DNA from: Agrococcus sp. SGAir0287
GTDB taxonomy: Bacteria; Actinomycetota; Actinomycetes; Actinomycetales; Microbacteriaceae
NCBI RefSeq assembly: GCF_005484985.1
Contig: NZ_CP027942.1
Location: forward strand, 1,488,001 to 1,552,000
Length of the DNA stretch: 64,000 bases
Direction of reading: 5' to 3'
The notes under the pieces were generated by a model that searched no databases, was not told where the DNA came from, and saw nothing but the letters and a program-made list of their open reading frames with translations. Shown piece after piece: positions 26,197 through 37,088 of the stretch (position 1 is its first letter; the number at the start of each line of letters is the position of its first letter). A program made the position numbers and the translations under genes.

Positions 26197-26221
26197 TCCG
26201 CGCCGGCGCGCCCCGCGCCTG

Positions 26222-26240
26222 CGCGCCACGGCGTGGCGCG
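26222..26240. terminator. short hairpin downstream of ctaA
   Basis: Inverted repeat CGCGCCAC / GTGGCGCG with a 3-base loop, 26 nt past the ctaA stop and 17 nt before the phosphatase ATG. It is a possible weak terminator or RNA processing stem. Confidence 0.35.
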
Positions 26241-26257
26241 TCCGGCAGGATCGGCCC

Positions 26258-27190
26258 ATGGCCACGCGACTGGGCGTCCTCGACGTCGGCTCCAACACCG
26301 TGCACCTGCTCGTCGTGGACGCGACGCCCGGGGGCCGGCCCATCCCGCTCGAGTCGCACAAGGTGACGATGCGCCTCATGCGCTACCTCGTCGACGGCGA
26401 GATCAGCGACGAGGGTCAGCGTGCGCTCGTCGCCGCCATCCGAGAGTGCGTGCAGGTGGCGGAGAGCGCCGGCCTCGAGCGGCTGCTCGTGGTGGCGACG
26501 TCGGCGGTGCGGGAGGCGGCGAACGGCGAGACGGTGATCGCTCGCATCGAGGCGTCCACGGGCGTCGAGCTCGACATCCTGTCGGGCGAGGACGAGGCGC
26601 GGCTGACGTTCCTCGCCGTGCGCCGCTGGTACGGCTGGGCGGCGGGGCGCATCCTGCTGCTCGACATCGGCGGCGGCTCGCTCGAGATCGCCGCGGGCGC
26701 GGACGAGGAGCCGCAGGTCGCGCTGTCCGTCCCGCTCGGCGCCGGTCGGTCGACCGTGGCCTTCCTCGCCGACGACCCGCCCACGGCGGCGCAGCAGCGC
26801 GCGCTGCGCACGTACGCGAAGGCCGTGCTCGACGACGTCGTCGGCGCCGTGCGCGCCGCCGGTCGCCCCGACCACGTCGTGGGTTCGTCGAAGACCATCC
26901 GATCCCTCGCGCGCCTTGCTGGCGGCGTCGTGCCCGGTCTCGGCGGCGACGACCGCGTCGTGCTGCGGCGCAAGGACCTCGACGACTGGGTGCCGCGCAT
27001 CGCCCGCATGGATGCGTCCTCGCGGCACGCGCTGCCCGGCATCACGCCCGATCGCACGTTCCAGATCGTCGCGGGCGGCATCGTCCTGTCTGAGGCGATG
27101 CGCGCGTTCGGCGTGCGCGAGCTCGACGTCTCGCCGTGGGCGCTGCGCGAGGGCAGGCTCCTGCGGCACCTCGACCGCATGCGCGCGTGA
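26258..27190 (+). CDS. Ppx/GppA-family phosphatase
   Basis: 310-residue member of the exopolyphosphatase/guanosine pentaphosphate phosphatase family (actin-like ATPase fold). Diagnostic motifs: LDVGSNTVHLLVVD (phosphate 1, about residues 8-21), VVATSAVREAANGE (about 77-90), SGEDEARLTFLAVRRW (about 107-122) and LLLDIGGGSLEIAAG (phosphate 2, about 131-145). It lacks the C-terminal HD-like domain of long Ppx enzymes, as do the short actinobacterial paralogues (Ppx1-like). It may hydrolyse polyphosphate or pppGpp; sequence alone does not decide. It follows ctaA in the same direction and converges on ctaB. Confidence 0.9.
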   Translation: MATRLGVLDVGSNTVHLLVVDATPGGRPIPLESHKVTMRLMRYLVDGEISDEGQRALVAAIRECVQVAESAGLERLLVVATSAVREAANGETVIARIEASTGVELDILSGEDEARLTFLAVRRWYGWAAGRILLLDIGGGSLEIAAGADEEPQVALSVPLGAGRSTVAFLADDPPTAAQQRALRTYAKAVLDDVVGAVRAAGRPDHVVGSSKTIRSLARLAGGVVPGLGGDDRVVLRRKDLDDWVPRIARMDASSRHALPGITPDRTFQIVAGGIVLSEAMRAFGVRELDVSPWALREGRLLRHLDRMRA

Positions 27191-27206
27191 CGCGCGCGCC
27201 TCGCGG

Positions 27207-28118
<912 letters not shown>

Positions 28119-28203
28119 GACCCTCGGATGCGTCGCAGATGGGCGGTGTGACGATCCGAGTCTATCGGCCCGCAAGGGCCCTTCGAGCGCATGGTGCGGT
28201 CAC

Positions 28204-28209
28204 TATGCT
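28204..28209 (+). promoter_or_regulatory. -10 element for the tkt operon
   Basis: TATGCT preceded by GTCAC, 74 nt before the inferred TTG start of tkt, giving a leader of about 65 nt. A good -35 is not obvious at 17-bp spacing (about 28181-28187, CTTCGAG). Confidence 0.45.
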
Positions 28210-28282
28210 CGAACACGTCGCACCACCTGAAGCATCGGTCCTGCCACGTGCGTGGGGCCGCTCCCGCATGGAAGGGCCTGCA

Positions 28283-30400
28283 TTGACGCTCGAATGGACT
28301 GAGACCGACGCGAAGGCCGTGGACACGGCCCGCCTCCTCGCCGCGGACGCGGTGGAGAAGGTCGGCAACGGCCACCCCGGCACGGCGATGAGCCTCGCGC
28401 CGGCCGCCTACCTGCTGTTCCAGAAGGTCATGCAGCGCGATCCGGCGGACCACCGATGGCTCGGCCGCGACCGCTTCATCCTCTCGGTCGGACACTCGTC
28501 GGTCACCCAATACGTGCAGCTGTTCCTCGCCGGCGACGGCCTCGAGCTCGACGACCTCCAGGCGCTGCGCACCTGGGGCTCGAAGACGCCCGGCCACCCC
28601 GAGTACGGTCACACCGACGGCGTCGAGATCACGACGGGCCCGCTCGGCCAGGGCCTCGCCTCCGCCGTCGGCTTCGCCTACGCGCAGCGCTTCGAGCGCG
28701 CGCTGCTCGACCCCGACACCCCCGACGGCGAGAGCCCGTTCGACCACTACACCTACGTCATCGCGGGCGACGGCGACCTGCAGGAGGGCGTGACGAGCGA
28801 GGCCGGATCGCTCGCCGGCCGCCAGGAGCTCGGCCGCCTCATCGCGATCTACGACTCGAACCAGATCTCGATCGAGGACGACACCGACATCGCGTTCACC
28901 GAGGACGTGAAGGCACGCTACGAGGCGTACGGCTGGCAGGTCATCGAGGTCGACTGGCGCACGGGCGACCCCGCGGCCGACGACTACCACGAGGACGTCC
29001 CCGCCCTCTTCGCCGCCATCGAGGCGGCCAAGGCCGAGACGACGAAGCCGTCCATCATCGTGCTGCGCACGATCATCGGCTGGCCGGCGCCGACGAAGCG
29101 CAACACGGGCAAGATCCACGGCTCCAAGCTCGGCGCCGAGGAGCTCGCGGCGACGAAAGAGCTGCTCGGCTTCGACCCCGAGGAGCACTTCGCGCTGCCC
29201 GAGGGCGTGCTCGAGCACACGCGCGGCAACGCCGCCGAGCGCGCCCGTGCAGCACGCGCTGCCTGGCAGGAGCGCTTCGACGCATGGGCGTCGGCGAACC
29301 CCGAGGGCAAGGCGCTGCTCGACCGTCTCGAGTCCGGTGCGCTCCCCGACGGCGTCGACGAGGCGCTGCCCGTCTTCGAGTCCGGGAAGGACCTCGCGAC
29401 GCGCGCGGCGAGCGGCAAGGTCATCAACGCGCTCGCGGCCGTCGTGCCCGAGCTGTGGGGCGGCTCGGCCGACCTCGCCGAGTCGAACAACACGACGATC
29501 GAGGACGGCGGCTCGTTCCTGCCGCCGGGCACGGGCACCAAGGAGTTCCCGACGGCCTCGTTCGCGGGTCGCACGATGCACTTCGGCATCCGCGAGCACG
29601 CGATGGCCGCGATCCTCAACGGCATCGTGCTGCACGGCCCCACGCGCCCCTTCGGCGGCACGTTCCTCATCTTCAGCGACTACCAGCGCCCCGCGCTGCG
29701 CCTCGCCGCGCTCATGGGCGTGCACCCCATCCACGTCTGGACGCACGACTCCGTCGCGCTCGGCGAGGACGGCCCGACGCACCAGCCCATCGAGCAGCTC
29801 GCGACGCTGCGCGCCATCCCTGGCTTCGACGTCGTGCGGCCCTCGGACGCGAACGAGACGGCGTGGGCGTGGAAGACGATCCTCGAGCGTCGGGACAAGC
29901 CCGTCGGCATCGCGCTGACGAGGCAGCCGATCCCGACCTTCGAGCGCGGGGAGGGCGAGGCGACCGCCGAGACCTTCGCCGCCGCCTCGAACGTCGCCAA
30001 GGGCGCCTACACGCTCGTCGACGCCTCGACCGACGTGCCCGACGTCATCCTCATCGGCACGGGCTCCGAGGTGCAGATCGCCGTCGCGGCACGCGAGGTG
30101 CTCGAGGCGGAGGGCATCGGCGCCCGCGTGGTCGCCGCGCCGAGCCTCGAGTGGTTCACCGAGCAGTCGGACGCGTACCGCGAGTCGGTGCTGCCGGCCG
30201 CCGTGAAGGCGCGCGTGTCGGTCGAGGCCGGCTCCGTGCTGTCGTGGGCGCGCATCGTCGGCGACGCCGGCCGATCGGTCGGCATCGACCACTTCGGCGC
30301 GAGCGCCGACTACCAGACCCTGTTCCGCGAGTTCGGACTCACGCACGAGGCCGTCGTGGCCGCAGCCCGCGAGTCGCTCGCAGCCGCCAAGGAGGCATGA
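28283..30400 (+). CDS. tkt: transketolase
   Basis: 705-residue thiamine-diphosphate enzyme moving two-carbon units in the pentose phosphate pathway. [15 protein letters not shown] (about residues 22-36) holds a conserved active-site His. GDGDLQEGV (about 156-164) is the ThDP/Mg motif. The Pyr domain has [19 protein letters not shown] (about 430-448), and FIFSDYQR-like and [19 protein letters not shown] (about 490-508) are family signatures. The TTG at 28283 is inferred because GGAAGGG (28270-28276) sits 6 nt upstream and the product then aligns with family N-termini (M-x-LEW); the in-frame ATG at 28268 has no ribosome site. First gene of a six-gene operon. Confidence 0.95.
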   Translation: MTLEWTETDAKAVDTARLLAADAVEKVGNGHPGTAMSLAPAAYLLFQKVMQRDPADHRWLGRDRFILSVGHSSVTQYVQLFLAGDGLELDDLQALRTWGSKTPGHPEYGHTDGVEITTGPLGQGLASAVGFAYAQRFERALLDPDTPDGESPFDHYTYVIAGDGDLQEGVTSEAGSLAGRQELGRLIAIYDSNQISIEDDTDIAFTEDVKARYEAYGWQVIEVDWRTGDPAADDYHEDVPALFAAIEAAKAETTKPSIIVLRTIIGWPAPTKRNTGKIHGSKLGAEELAATKELLGFDPEEHFALPEGVLEHTRGNAAERARAARAAWQERFDAWASANPEGKALLDRLESGALPDGVDEALPVFESGKDLATRAASGKVINALAAVVPELWGGSADLAESNNTTIEDGGSFLPPGTGTKEFPTASFAGRTMHFGIREHAMAAILNGIVLHGPTRPFGGTFLIFSDYQRPALRLAALMGVHPIHVWTHDSVALGEDGPTHQPIEQLATLRAIPGFDVVRPSDANETAWAWKTILERRDKPVGIALTRQPIPTFERGEGEATAETFAAASNVAKGAYTLVDASTDVPDVILIGTGSEVQIAVAAREVLEAEGIGARVVAAPSLEWFTEQSDAYRESVLPAAVKARVSVEAGSVLSWARIVGDAGRSVGIDHFGASADYQTLFREFGLTHEAVVAAARESLAAAKEA

Positions 30401-30402
30401 GC

Positions 30403-31518
30403 ATGACCGATTCCACGAAGGCCCTCAGCGACGTCGGGGTCAGCATCTGGCTCGACGACCTGTCGCGCGACCGCATCGAGACCGGCAACCTGCAGGAGCT
30501 CATCGAGACGCGCGACGTCGTCGGAGTCACGACGAACCCGTCGATCTTCGCCGCCGCGCTCGCGAACGGCGAGCGCTACGAGGGGCGCCTGCGCGAGCTC
30601 GCCGCCGACGGCGCGGACGTCCACGAGGTCATCCGCACGCTCACGACGGAGGACGTCGCCGCCGCGTGCGACGTCTTCCAGCCGATCTACGCCGCGACGA
30701 GCGGCATCGACGGTCGCGTCTCGATCGAGGTCTCCCCCGGTCTCGCGTTCGACACCGACGGCACCGTCGAGGAGGCGAAGGCGCTCCACGAGCGCGTCGG
30801 GCGCGAGAACGTGCTCATCAAGATCCCCGCCACGAAGGAGGGGCTCGAGGCGATCGCCGCGACCATCGGTGCGGGCATCAGCGTCAACGTGACGCTCATC
30901 TTCTCGCTCGACCGGTACCGCGACGTCATCAACGCCTACCTCACGGGCCTCGAGCGCGCGCAGCAGGCCGGCCACGACCTCTCGACGATCCACTCGGTCG
31001 CCTCGTTCTTCGTCTCGCGCGTCGACACCGAGATCGACAAGCGGCTCGATGCGATCGGCACCGAGGAGGCGACGGCGCTGAAGTCGAAGGCGGGCGTCGC
31101 CAACGCACGGCTCGCCTACGGCGTGTGGCAGGAGGCGTTCTCGTCCGAGCGCGCGCAGACCCTGCTCGCCGCCGGCGCGAGCACGCAGCGTCCGCTGTGG
31201 GCATCCACGGGCGTCAAGGACCCGTCGCTGCCCGACACCCTCTACGTCACGGAGCTCGCCGCTCCGGAGACCGTGAACACGATGCCCGAGAAGACGCTCG
31301 AGGCGCTCGCCGACCACGGCGTCGTCACGGGCGACGAGGTCACGCCGAACATCGAGGCCGCGCAGGGCGTGCTCGACGCCGTCGAGGCGCAGGGCGTCTC
31401 CTACGTCGAGGTCACCGATCTGCTCGAGCGCGAGGGCGTCGACAAGTTCGTCGCCTCGTGGGACGAGCTCGTCGAGACCGTCCGCGGCCAGCTCGCGCAG
31501 GCGGGGGGTGCGGCATGA
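30403..31518 (+). CDS. tal: transaldolase
   Basis: 371-residue transaldolase of the bacterial long type (Pfam TAL_FSA), transferring dihydroxyacetone units. The family opening [12 protein letters not shown] (about residues 14-25) is followed by [15 protein letters not shown] (about 40-54), the catalytic Lys in [13 protein letters not shown] (about 136-148) and [14 protein letters not shown] (about 157-170). AAGGAGG (30389-30395) sits 7 nt before the ATG at 30403. An ATG two codons earlier overlaps the tkt stop but is too close to that site. It ends with an ATGA overlap with pgi. Confidence 0.95.
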   Translation: MTDSTKALSDVGVSIWLDDLSRDRIETGNLQELIETRDVVGVTTNPSIFAAALANGERYEGRLRELAADGADVHEVIRTLTTEDVAAACDVFQPIYAATSGIDGRVSIEVSPGLAFDTDGTVEEAKALHERVGRENVLIKIPATKEGLEAIAATIGAGISVNVTLIFSLDRYRDVINAYLTGLERAQQAGHDLSTIHSVASFFVSRVDTEIDKRLDAIGTEEATALKSKAGVANARLAYGVWQEAFSSERAQTLLAAGASTQRPLWASTGVKDPSLPDTLYVTELAAPETVNTMPEKTLEALADHGVVTGDEVTPNIEAAQGVLDAVEAQGVSYVEVTDLLEREGVDKFVASWDELVETVRGQLAQAGGAA

Positions 31519-33104
31519 GCTTCGTGCTCCACGCATCCGGCGCCGCCCAGGAGGCCATCGACCGCGTCGTCCCGCAGCTCGTCGCCGACGGCGTCGCCGG
31601 ACGCATCGCCGCCAAGGACGCGACCCTCTGGGGCGAGGCAGCCGAGGCCGAGGCCTCGATCCGCCTGGGCTGGATCGACGCGGCCTCCAACACGCGCGGC
31701 CTCGTCGACGACGTGCTCGAGCTGAAGGCCGACCTCGCCGCCAAGGGCGTCGACCGCTTCGCGCTCGCGGGCATGGGCGGCTCGTCGCTCGCCCCCGAGG
31801 TCATCACGCGCACGTTCGGCGTGCACCTGACGGTGCTCGACTCGACCGAGCCCGGCCAGGTGCTCACGGCGCTGCGCGACGAGCTCGAGCGCACCGCGAT
31901 CGTCGTCTCGTCGAAGTCCGGCTCGACCCTCGAGACCGACTCGCAGCGCCGCGTCTTCGAGGCGTGGTTCCGCGACGCGGGCATCGACCCCACCGAGCGC
32001 ATCATCGTCGTCACCGACCCGGGCAGCCCGCTCGACGCCTCGGCGCGCGAGGCCGGCTACCGCGTGTTCAACGCCGACCCGAACGTCGGCGGTCGCTACT
32101 CGGCGCTCACGGCCTTCGGCATCGTGCCCTCGGCGCTCGCAGGCGTCGACGTCGCCGAGCTGCTCGACGAGGCGGAGTCGGCGCTGCCGCTCGTCTCGGA
32201 GGATGCCGAGGACAACCCGGGCCTGCAGCTCGGCGCCGTCCTCGCCGGCACGCGGCCGCTGAAGGACTACATCGGCATCGTCGCCGACGGCACGCACATC
32301 GTCGGCTTCGCAGACTGGGCCGAGCAGCTCATCGCGGAGTCGACGGGCAAGCAGGGCACGGGCGTGCTGCCCGTCGTCCTCGACGTCGACGCGCCCGAGC
32401 TCGGCGAGGACCTCGCCGACCTCCAGGTGATCCGCGTGGTCGGCTCCCGCGCCGAGACCCGTGACGTCGCCCCGGGCGAGGTCGAGGTCGCCGGCACGCT
32501 CGGCGCGCAGCTGCTCGTGTGGGAGTTCGCGACGGCCGTCGCCGGTCGTCTGCTGGGCATCGACCCGTTCGACCAGCCCGACGTCGAGTCGGCGAAGTCC
32601 GCCGCGCGCGGCCTGCTCGAGGACCTCGCTCCCCCGGCGGACGCGGACGTCGTCGACGGCTCGATCGAGCTGCGCGGCAGCGTCTCGGGCGACACGCTCG
32701 AGTCGTCGCTCGACGCCCTGCTCGCGTCGATCCCCGCCGACGGCTACCTCGCGGTGCACGCGTACCTGGACCGGCTCGGCGAGGCCCGCTTCGCCACGCT
32801 CCGCGACATCCTCGCGGCCCGCACGCAGCGGCCCGTCACGTTCGGCTGGGGTCCGCGGTTCCTCCACTCGACCGGCCAGTACCACAAGGGCGGCAAGCGC
32901 GTGGGCGTGTTCCTGCAGATCCTCGGCCACCCGAGCGAGGACCTCGACATCCCCGGCCGACCCTTCTCGTTCGGTCAGCTGCTGCAGGCGCAGGCCGGCG
33001 GCGACGCCGCCGTGCTCGCCGGGCACGACCGTCCGGTGCTGACGCTGACCCTCGCCGACCTCGACGACGGGTACCGCCGCCTGGCCGCCGCAGCCGCCGC
33101 ATGA
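31515..33104 (+). CDS. pgi: glucose-6-phosphate isomerase
   Basis: 529-residue phosphoglucose isomerase linking glycolysis and the pentose phosphate pathway. [12 protein letters not shown] (about residues 83-94) and [17 protein letters not shown] (about 130-146) form the sugar-phosphate site in the first SIS domain. [11 protein letters not shown] (about 187-197) and the C-terminal [22 protein letters not shown] (about 450-471, in parts) are those of the actinobacterial/cyanobacterial type that also occurs fused to transaldolase. Here tal and pgi are separate but overlap by four bases. Located between tal and zwf, it feeds glucose-6-phosphate into the operon's oxidative branch. Confidence 0.93.
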   Translation: MSFVLHASGAAQEAIDRVVPQLVADGVAGRIAAKDATLWGEAAEAEASIRLGWIDAASNTRGLVDDVLELKADLAAKGVDRFALAGMGGSSLAPEVITRTFGVHLTVLDSTEPGQVLTALRDELERTAIVVSSKSGSTLETDSQRRVFEAWFRDAGIDPTERIIVVTDPGSPLDASAREAGYRVFNADPNVGGRYSALTAFGIVPSALAGVDVAELLDEAESALPLVSEDAEDNPGLQLGAVLAGTRPLKDYIGIVADGTHIVGFADWAEQLIAESTGKQGTGVLPVVLDVDAPELGEDLADLQVIRVVGSRAETRDVAPGEVEVAGTLGAQLLVWEFATAVAGRLLGIDPFDQPDVESAKSAARGLLEDLAPPADADVVDGSIELRGSVSGDTLESSLDALLASIPADGYLAVHAYLDRLGEARFATLRDILAARTQRPVTFGWGPRFLHSTGQYHKGGKRVGVFLQILGHPSEDLDIPGRPFSFGQLLQAQAGGDAAVLAGHDRPVLTLTLADLDDGYRRLAAAAAA

Positions 33105-34636
33105 GCGCCCCGGCGGGCTGGACGAATCCGCTGCGCGACGCGACGGATCTCCGTCTCACGCGCATCCCGGAGCCGAACGCGCTCGTGCTCTTCGGCGTGA
33201 CGGGCGACCTCGCGCAGAAGAAGCTGCTGCCGGCGATCTACGACCTCGCCAACCGCGGCCTGCTGCCGCCGGGCTTCTCGCTCGTCGGCTACGGCCGACG
33301 GGACTGGGACGACGACGCCTTCCGGGGCGTCGTCGAGGAGGCGGTGCGGAAGCACGCCCGCACGCCCTTCCGCGAGGACGTCTTCGCCCAGCTCGCCGAG
33401 GGCCTGCGCTTCGTGCGCGGCGACTTCGACGACGACGCGGCCTTCGACCGGCTCGCTGAGACGCTCCGCGAGCTCGACGAGGCGCGCGGCACCATGGGCA
33501 ACTACGCCTTCTACCTGTCGATCCCGCCCGGGCAGTTCCCCGTCGTGACGCAGCAGCTGAAGCGCTCGGGCGTCGCGACGAGCGAGTCGTCGTGGCGGCG
33601 CGTCGTCATCGAGAAGCCGTTCGGCCACGACCTCGAGTCGGCGCGCGACCTCGCGTCGGTCGTCGACTCGGTGTTCCCGCCCGACAGCGTGTTCCGCATC
33701 GATCACTACCTCGGCAAGGAGACGGTCCAGAACATCCTCGCCCTCAGGTTCGCGAACAACCTGTGGGAGCCGATCTGGAACGCCAACTACATCGACCACG
33801 TGCAGATCACCATGGCCGAGGACATCGGCGTCGGCGGACGCGCGGGGTACTACGACGGCATCGGCGCCGCGCGCGACGTCATCCAGAACCACCTCCTCCA
33901 GCTCTTCGCGCTCACGGCGATGGAGGAGCCCGTCTCCTTCGACGCCGTCGACCTGCGCACCGAGAAGGAGAAGGTGCTCTCGGCCGCGCGGATCCCCGGC
34001 GACCTCGACGCCTCCACGGCCCGCGGGCAGTACGCCGGCGGCTGGCAGGGCGGCGAGCAGGTCACGGGGTTCCTCGACGAGGACGGCATGGCGGAGGACT
34101 CGGCCACCGAGACCTACGCCGCCATCACGCTCGAGGTCGACAACCGCCGGTGGGCGGGCGTGCCCTTCTACCTGCGCGCCGGCAAGCGCCTCGGGCGACG
34201 CGTCACCGAGATCGCGATCGTCTTCAAGCGCGCCTCGCAGTACCTGTTCCCCGAGACGGCGACGCAGTCGATGGGCGAGAACGCGCTCGTCATCCGCGTG
34301 CAGCCCGACGAGGGCACGTCGATGCGGTTCGGCTCGAAGGTGCCGGGCCCCGGCATGCACGTGCGCGACGTGACGATGGACTTCGGCTACGGCCACGCCT
34401 TCACCGAGGAGTCGCCCGAGGCGTACGAGCGCCTCATCCTCGACGTGCTGCTCGGCGACCCGCCCCTGTTCCCGCAGGCGCGCGAGGTCGAGCTGTCGTG
34501 GGCGATCCTCGACCCCGTCGAGGAGCACTGGGCCGCCGCGGGCGGGCCGCTCGAGCAGTACGCACCGGGCTCGTGGGGCCCTGCGAGCGCCGACGCGATG
34601 CTGCGGCGCACCGACCGGCATTGGAGGCGCCCGTGA
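33101..34636 (+). CDS. zwf: glucose-6-phosphate 1-dehydrogenase
   Basis: 511-residue G6PDH making 6-phosphogluconolactone and NADPH. The nucleotide motif FGVTGDLAQKKLLPAIYDL (about residues 31-49) and active site FRIDHYLGKETVQN (about 202-215, with RIDHYLGKE) are both present. The substrate region VQITMAEDIGVGGRAGYYD (about 233-251) and DVIQNHLLQLFAL follow. Its function in actinobacteria depends on OpcA, encoded next with a GTGA overlap. The start ATG overlaps the pgi stop. Confidence 0.97.
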   Translation: MSAPAGWTNPLRDATDLRLTRIPEPNALVLFGVTGDLAQKKLLPAIYDLANRGLLPPGFSLVGYGRRDWDDDAFRGVVEEAVRKHARTPFREDVFAQLAEGLRFVRGDFDDDAAFDRLAETLRELDEARGTMGNYAFYLSIPPGQFPVVTQQLKRSGVATSESSWRRVVIEKPFGHDLESARDLASVVDSVFPPDSVFRIDHYLGKETVQNILALRFANNLWEPIWNANYIDHVQITMAEDIGVGGRAGYYDGIGAARDVIQNHLLQLFALTAMEEPVSFDAVDLRTEKEKVLSAARIPGDLDASTARGQYAGGWQGGEQVTGFLDEDGMAEDSATETYAAITLEVDNRRWAGVPFYLRAGKRLGRRVTEIAIVFKRASQYLFPETATQSMGENALVIRVQPDEGTSMRFGSKVPGPGMHVRDVTMDFGYGHAFTEESPEAYERLILDVLLGDPPLFPQAREVELSWAILDPVEEHWAAAGGPLEQYAPGSWGPASADAMLRRTDRHWRRP

Positions 34637-35610
34637 TCGTCACGCTCGAGGGGACGACGACGAGCGCCATCCAGCGCCGTCTGATCGAGATCCGCGAGGA
34701 GGGCGGCGTGCTCGCGCTCGGCCGCGTGCTCACGCTCGTCATCCACACCCACCTCGGCGAGGAGGAGGACGCGATCGCCGCAGCGAACGAGGCGAGCCGC
34801 GAGCACCCCATGCGCGTGCTCGTCGTCTCGCGCTCGAGCGACGAGGTCGCAGCCGGCGAGGACCCGAGGCTCGACGCGCAGATCCGCGTCGGTGGCGACG
34901 CCGGCGCGAGCGAGGTCGTGCTGCTGCAGTGCTACGGCGAGGTCGGCGCCCACCTCATCGGCGTCGTGCAGGGCCTCCTGCTGCCGGACGCGCCCGTCGT
35001 CGCATGGTGGCCGCACCGCATGCCCGAGCACCCCGCCTCGGCGCAGCTCGGTGCGATCGCGCAGCGGCGCATCACCGACTCCGCACGCCAGGAGGACCCG
35101 CGCTCCGTGCTCCGCGCCCTCGCCGAGGGCTACGAGCCCGGCGACACGGACCTCGCCTGGACGCGCATCACGAACTGGCGCGCCCAGCTCGCCGCCGTGC
35201 TCGACCAGCCCCCGTACGAGCCCGTGCTGCACGCGCGCGTCACGGGCGCGCTGCGCAGCCCGTCCGTCCACCTCATGGCCGCGTGGCTGCGCCTGCGGCT
35301 CGGCGTGGACGTGGACGTGTCGTCGCGCGCCGACGGACCCCTCGGATCGAGCGGCCTGTCGTCGGTGACGCTCACGCGTGCCTCCGGCGATGCGACCCTC
35401 ACCCGCATCCGCCCGTCGACCGGCCTGCTGCAGATCCCGGGCCAGCCCGACCACGAGGTCGCGCTGTCGCACCGGCAGCTTCGCGACCAGCTCGCGGAGG
35501 AGCTGCGCAGGCTCGACCCCGACGAGATGTACCACCGCGTGCTCGAGGCGATCCGCATCTCGGGCACCGCCGGCACGAGCGTGCCCGCGCCCGAGGGAGG
35601 CACCCGATGA
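34633..35610 (+). CDS. opcA: OpcA, G6PDH assembly/redox allosteric factor
   Basis: 325-residue OpcA, needed for the assembly and activity of actinobacterial and cyanobacterial glucose-6-phosphate dehydrogenase. The family layout is clear: N-terminal VLTLVIHTHLGEEEDAIAAANEASREHPMRVLVV (about residues 32-66, in parts), central APVVAWWPHRMPEHPA (about 115-130), and SPSVHLMAAWLRLRLGVDVDV (about 211-231). The single central Cys region LLQCYGEVGAHL is also characteristic. GTG start overlapping the zwf stop; stop overlapping pgl (ATGA). Confidence 0.95.
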   Translation: MIVTLEGTTTSAIQRRLIEIREEGGVLALGRVLTLVIHTHLGEEEDAIAAANEASREHPMRVLVVSRSSDEVAAGEDPRLDAQIRVGGDAGASEVVLLQCYGEVGAHLIGVVQGLLLPDAPVVAWWPHRMPEHPASAQLGAIAQRRITDSARQEDPRSVLRALAEGYEPGDTDLAWTRITNWRAQLAAVLDQPPYEPVLHARVTGALRSPSVHLMAAWLRLRLGVDVDVSSRADGPLGSSGLSSVTLTRASGDATLTRIRPSTGLLQIPGQPDHEVALSHRQLRDQLAEELRRLDPDEMYHRVLEAIRISGTAGTSVPAPEGGTR

Positions 35611-36326
35611 GCCGGGAGCTCGTCGTCCACGCCGATCGCGAGGCGCTCGTCGCCGAGACGGCCGACCGCTTCGCGAGGACGGTGGATGCGGTGCTGCGCG
35701 AGCAGGACGAGTGCCACGTCGCGCTCACGGGCGGATCGGTCGGCACGGAGCTGCTCGGTGCGCTGCGCGGGCGGTCGCTCGACTGGTCGCGCATCCACTG
35801 CTGGTGGGGCGACGAGCGCTTCGTGCCCGCCGCCGACGGCGACCGCAACGCGCTGCAGGCGCGCGAGGCGCTGCTCGACCACGTCGACGTGCCGGCGGCG
35901 AACGTGCACGAGCTGCCCGCCTCGGACGCCGGGCTCGACCTCGACGCCGCCGCGCAGGCCGCGACGGCGGAGCTCGGCGATCGCGTGCTCGACCTCGTGC
36001 TGCTGGGCATGGGTCCCGACGCGCACGTCGCATCGCTCTTCCCCGGCCATGACGGCACCGACGCCCAGGGCGTCGGCGTCATCGCGGTGCGCGACTCCCC
36101 CAAGCCGCCGCCCGAGCGGCTGAGCCTGACCTTCGACGCGCTCAACCGCGCGCGACGCGTCTGGCTCGTCGTCGCCGGCGACGACAAGGCCTCGGCGCTC
36201 GCGCTCGCCATGTCGACCGCCGACCGGCACGAGGTCCCCGCAGCGGGCGTGCACGGCACGCGCGAGACCCGCTACCTCGTCGACCGGGCCGCGGCCTCGC
36301 TGCTGCCGGACGGCATGCTCGACTGA
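35607..36326 (+). CDS. pgl: 6-phosphogluconolactonase
   Basis: 239-residue lactonase of the NagB-like (DevB) type that hydrolyses 6-phosphogluconolactone. VALTGGSVGTELLGAL (about residues 39-54), HCWWGDERFVPAADGDRN (about 64-81, with the GDER acid) and DLVLLGMGPDAHVASLFPGH (about 130-149, active-site His) are typical. It is the last gene of the operon, followed 20 nt later by a strong hairpin. Confidence 0.95.
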   Translation: MSRELVVHADREALVAETADRFARTVDAVLREQDECHVALTGGSVGTELLGALRGRSLDWSRIHCWWGDERFVPAADGDRNALQAREALLDHVDVPAANVHELPASDAGLDLDAAAQAATAELGDRVLDLVLLGMGPDAHVASLFPGHDGTDAQGVGVIAVRDSPKPPPERLSLTFDALNRARRVWLVVAGDDKASALALAMSTADRHEVPAAGVHGTRETRYLVDRAAASLLPDGMLD

Positions 36327-36345
36327 TCGGCTCGGCGCACGACGA

Positions 36346-36386
36346 CGGACGGCCCCGCATCCGACGAGGATGCGGGGCCGTCCGTT
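36346..36386. terminator. strong hairpin terminator between pgl and rbpA
   Basis: Perfect 18-bp stem, arms ACGGACGGCCCCGCATCC and its complement, loop GACGA. It lies between convergent transcripts (pgl plus strand, rbpA minus strand) and can serve both. Confidence 0.8.
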
Positions 36387-36402
36387 CGTGGGGCGTGCGG
36401 GC

Positions 36403-36759
36403 TCAGGCCTGGCCGCGACGGGCGCGCAGCTTCTGCAGCGCCTCCTCGAGCAGCTGCTCCGCCTCCTCGGGCGTGCGGCGCTCCTTCACGTACGCGAGGT
36501 GCGTCTTGTACGGCTCGGCCTTCGCGACCTGCGGCGGGTTGTCCTTGTCGCGGCCGGCGGGCAGACCCGTCGACGGCGAGTCGATGACCTCGGGGATCTC
36601 CTCCTCCGGCAGGTCTGCCGCGAAGTAGCGCACCGTCTCGTTGCCGAGGGCGTCCCAGTAGGAGACCGCGACGCGCTCGGCGTGGAAGCCGCGATCCTGC
36701 TCGCCCATGGGGCCCGCGCCGACGCGCGAGCCGCGGATGGCGCTGCCGCCGGAGGCCAT
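36403..36759 (-). CDS. rbpA: RNA polymerase-binding protein RbpA
   Basis: 118-residue RbpA, an actinobacterial general transcription factor that binds group I/II sigma factors and RNA polymerase and stabilises open complexes. SAIRGSRVGAGPM (about residues 6-18) is the N-terminal tail/core start. The basic-linker and sigma-interaction end is PYKTHLAYVKERRTPEEAEQLLEEALQKLRARRG (about 83-116, in parts). The protein contains no cysteine, so it cannot bind zinc as the Streptomyces homologue does; the position usually occupied by Cys is Ser (VIDSPSTG). The start overlaps the secG stop (ATGA). Confidence 0.93.
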   Translation of the reverse strand: MASGGSAIRGSRVGAGPMGEQDRGFHAERVAVSYWDALGNETVRYFAADLPEEEIPEVIDSPSTGLPAGRDKDNPPQVAKAEPYKTHLAYVKERRTPEEAEQLLEEALQKLRARRGQA

Positions 36760-37010
36760 CAGGCGGCTCCGTCGAAGCGGGTGATGACGCCGAGCACCGT
36801 GATCGACGAGATCCACGTGAGCACGAAGACGACGGTCAGGATGTTCAGGTTCCGCTCGGCGACGCCCGACGAGCCCATCGACGACGAGATGCCGCCGCCG
36901 AACATGTCGGACAGGCCACCGCCGCGGCCCTTGTGCAGCAGGATCAGCAGCGTCAGCAGCACCGACGTGATGCCGAGGATCACCTGCATGATGATCTGGA
37001 GGATCTCCAC
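36759..37010 (-). CDS. secG: SecG, preprotein translocase subunit
   Basis: 83-residue SecG of the SecYEG translocon: two transmembrane helices (about residues 2-25 and 55-75) separated by the conserved cytoplasmic loop LHKGRGGGLSDMFGGG (about 25-40) and SSGVAERNLN. Family proteins begin MEILQ; here the GTG at 37010 gives exactly that (V-E-I-L-Q), with GAGAGGTG upstream, so I reject a longer start. It precedes rbpA and follows the glycolytic genes, an order common in Actinobacteria. Confidence 0.95.
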   Translation of the reverse strand: MEILQIIMQVILGITSVLLTLLILLHKGRGGGLSDMFGGGISSSMGSSGVAERNLNILTVVFVLTWISSITVLGVITRFDGAA

Positions 37011-37044
37011 GTTCACCTCTCGTGGGAAGTCTGGTCGATCGATC

Positions 37045-37050
37045 AGTCTA
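37045..37050 (-). promoter_or_regulatory. -10 element for secG-rbpA
   Basis: Minus-strand TAGACT (TANNNT), 34 nt before the secG GTG, within the 78-nt gap after tpiA. It suggests that secG-rbpA have their own promoter in addition to read-through. Confidence 0.4.
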
Positions 37051-37088
37051 CCGCAGCGCCAGGGCACGCCCCAGCGCCACGGCGGTCG

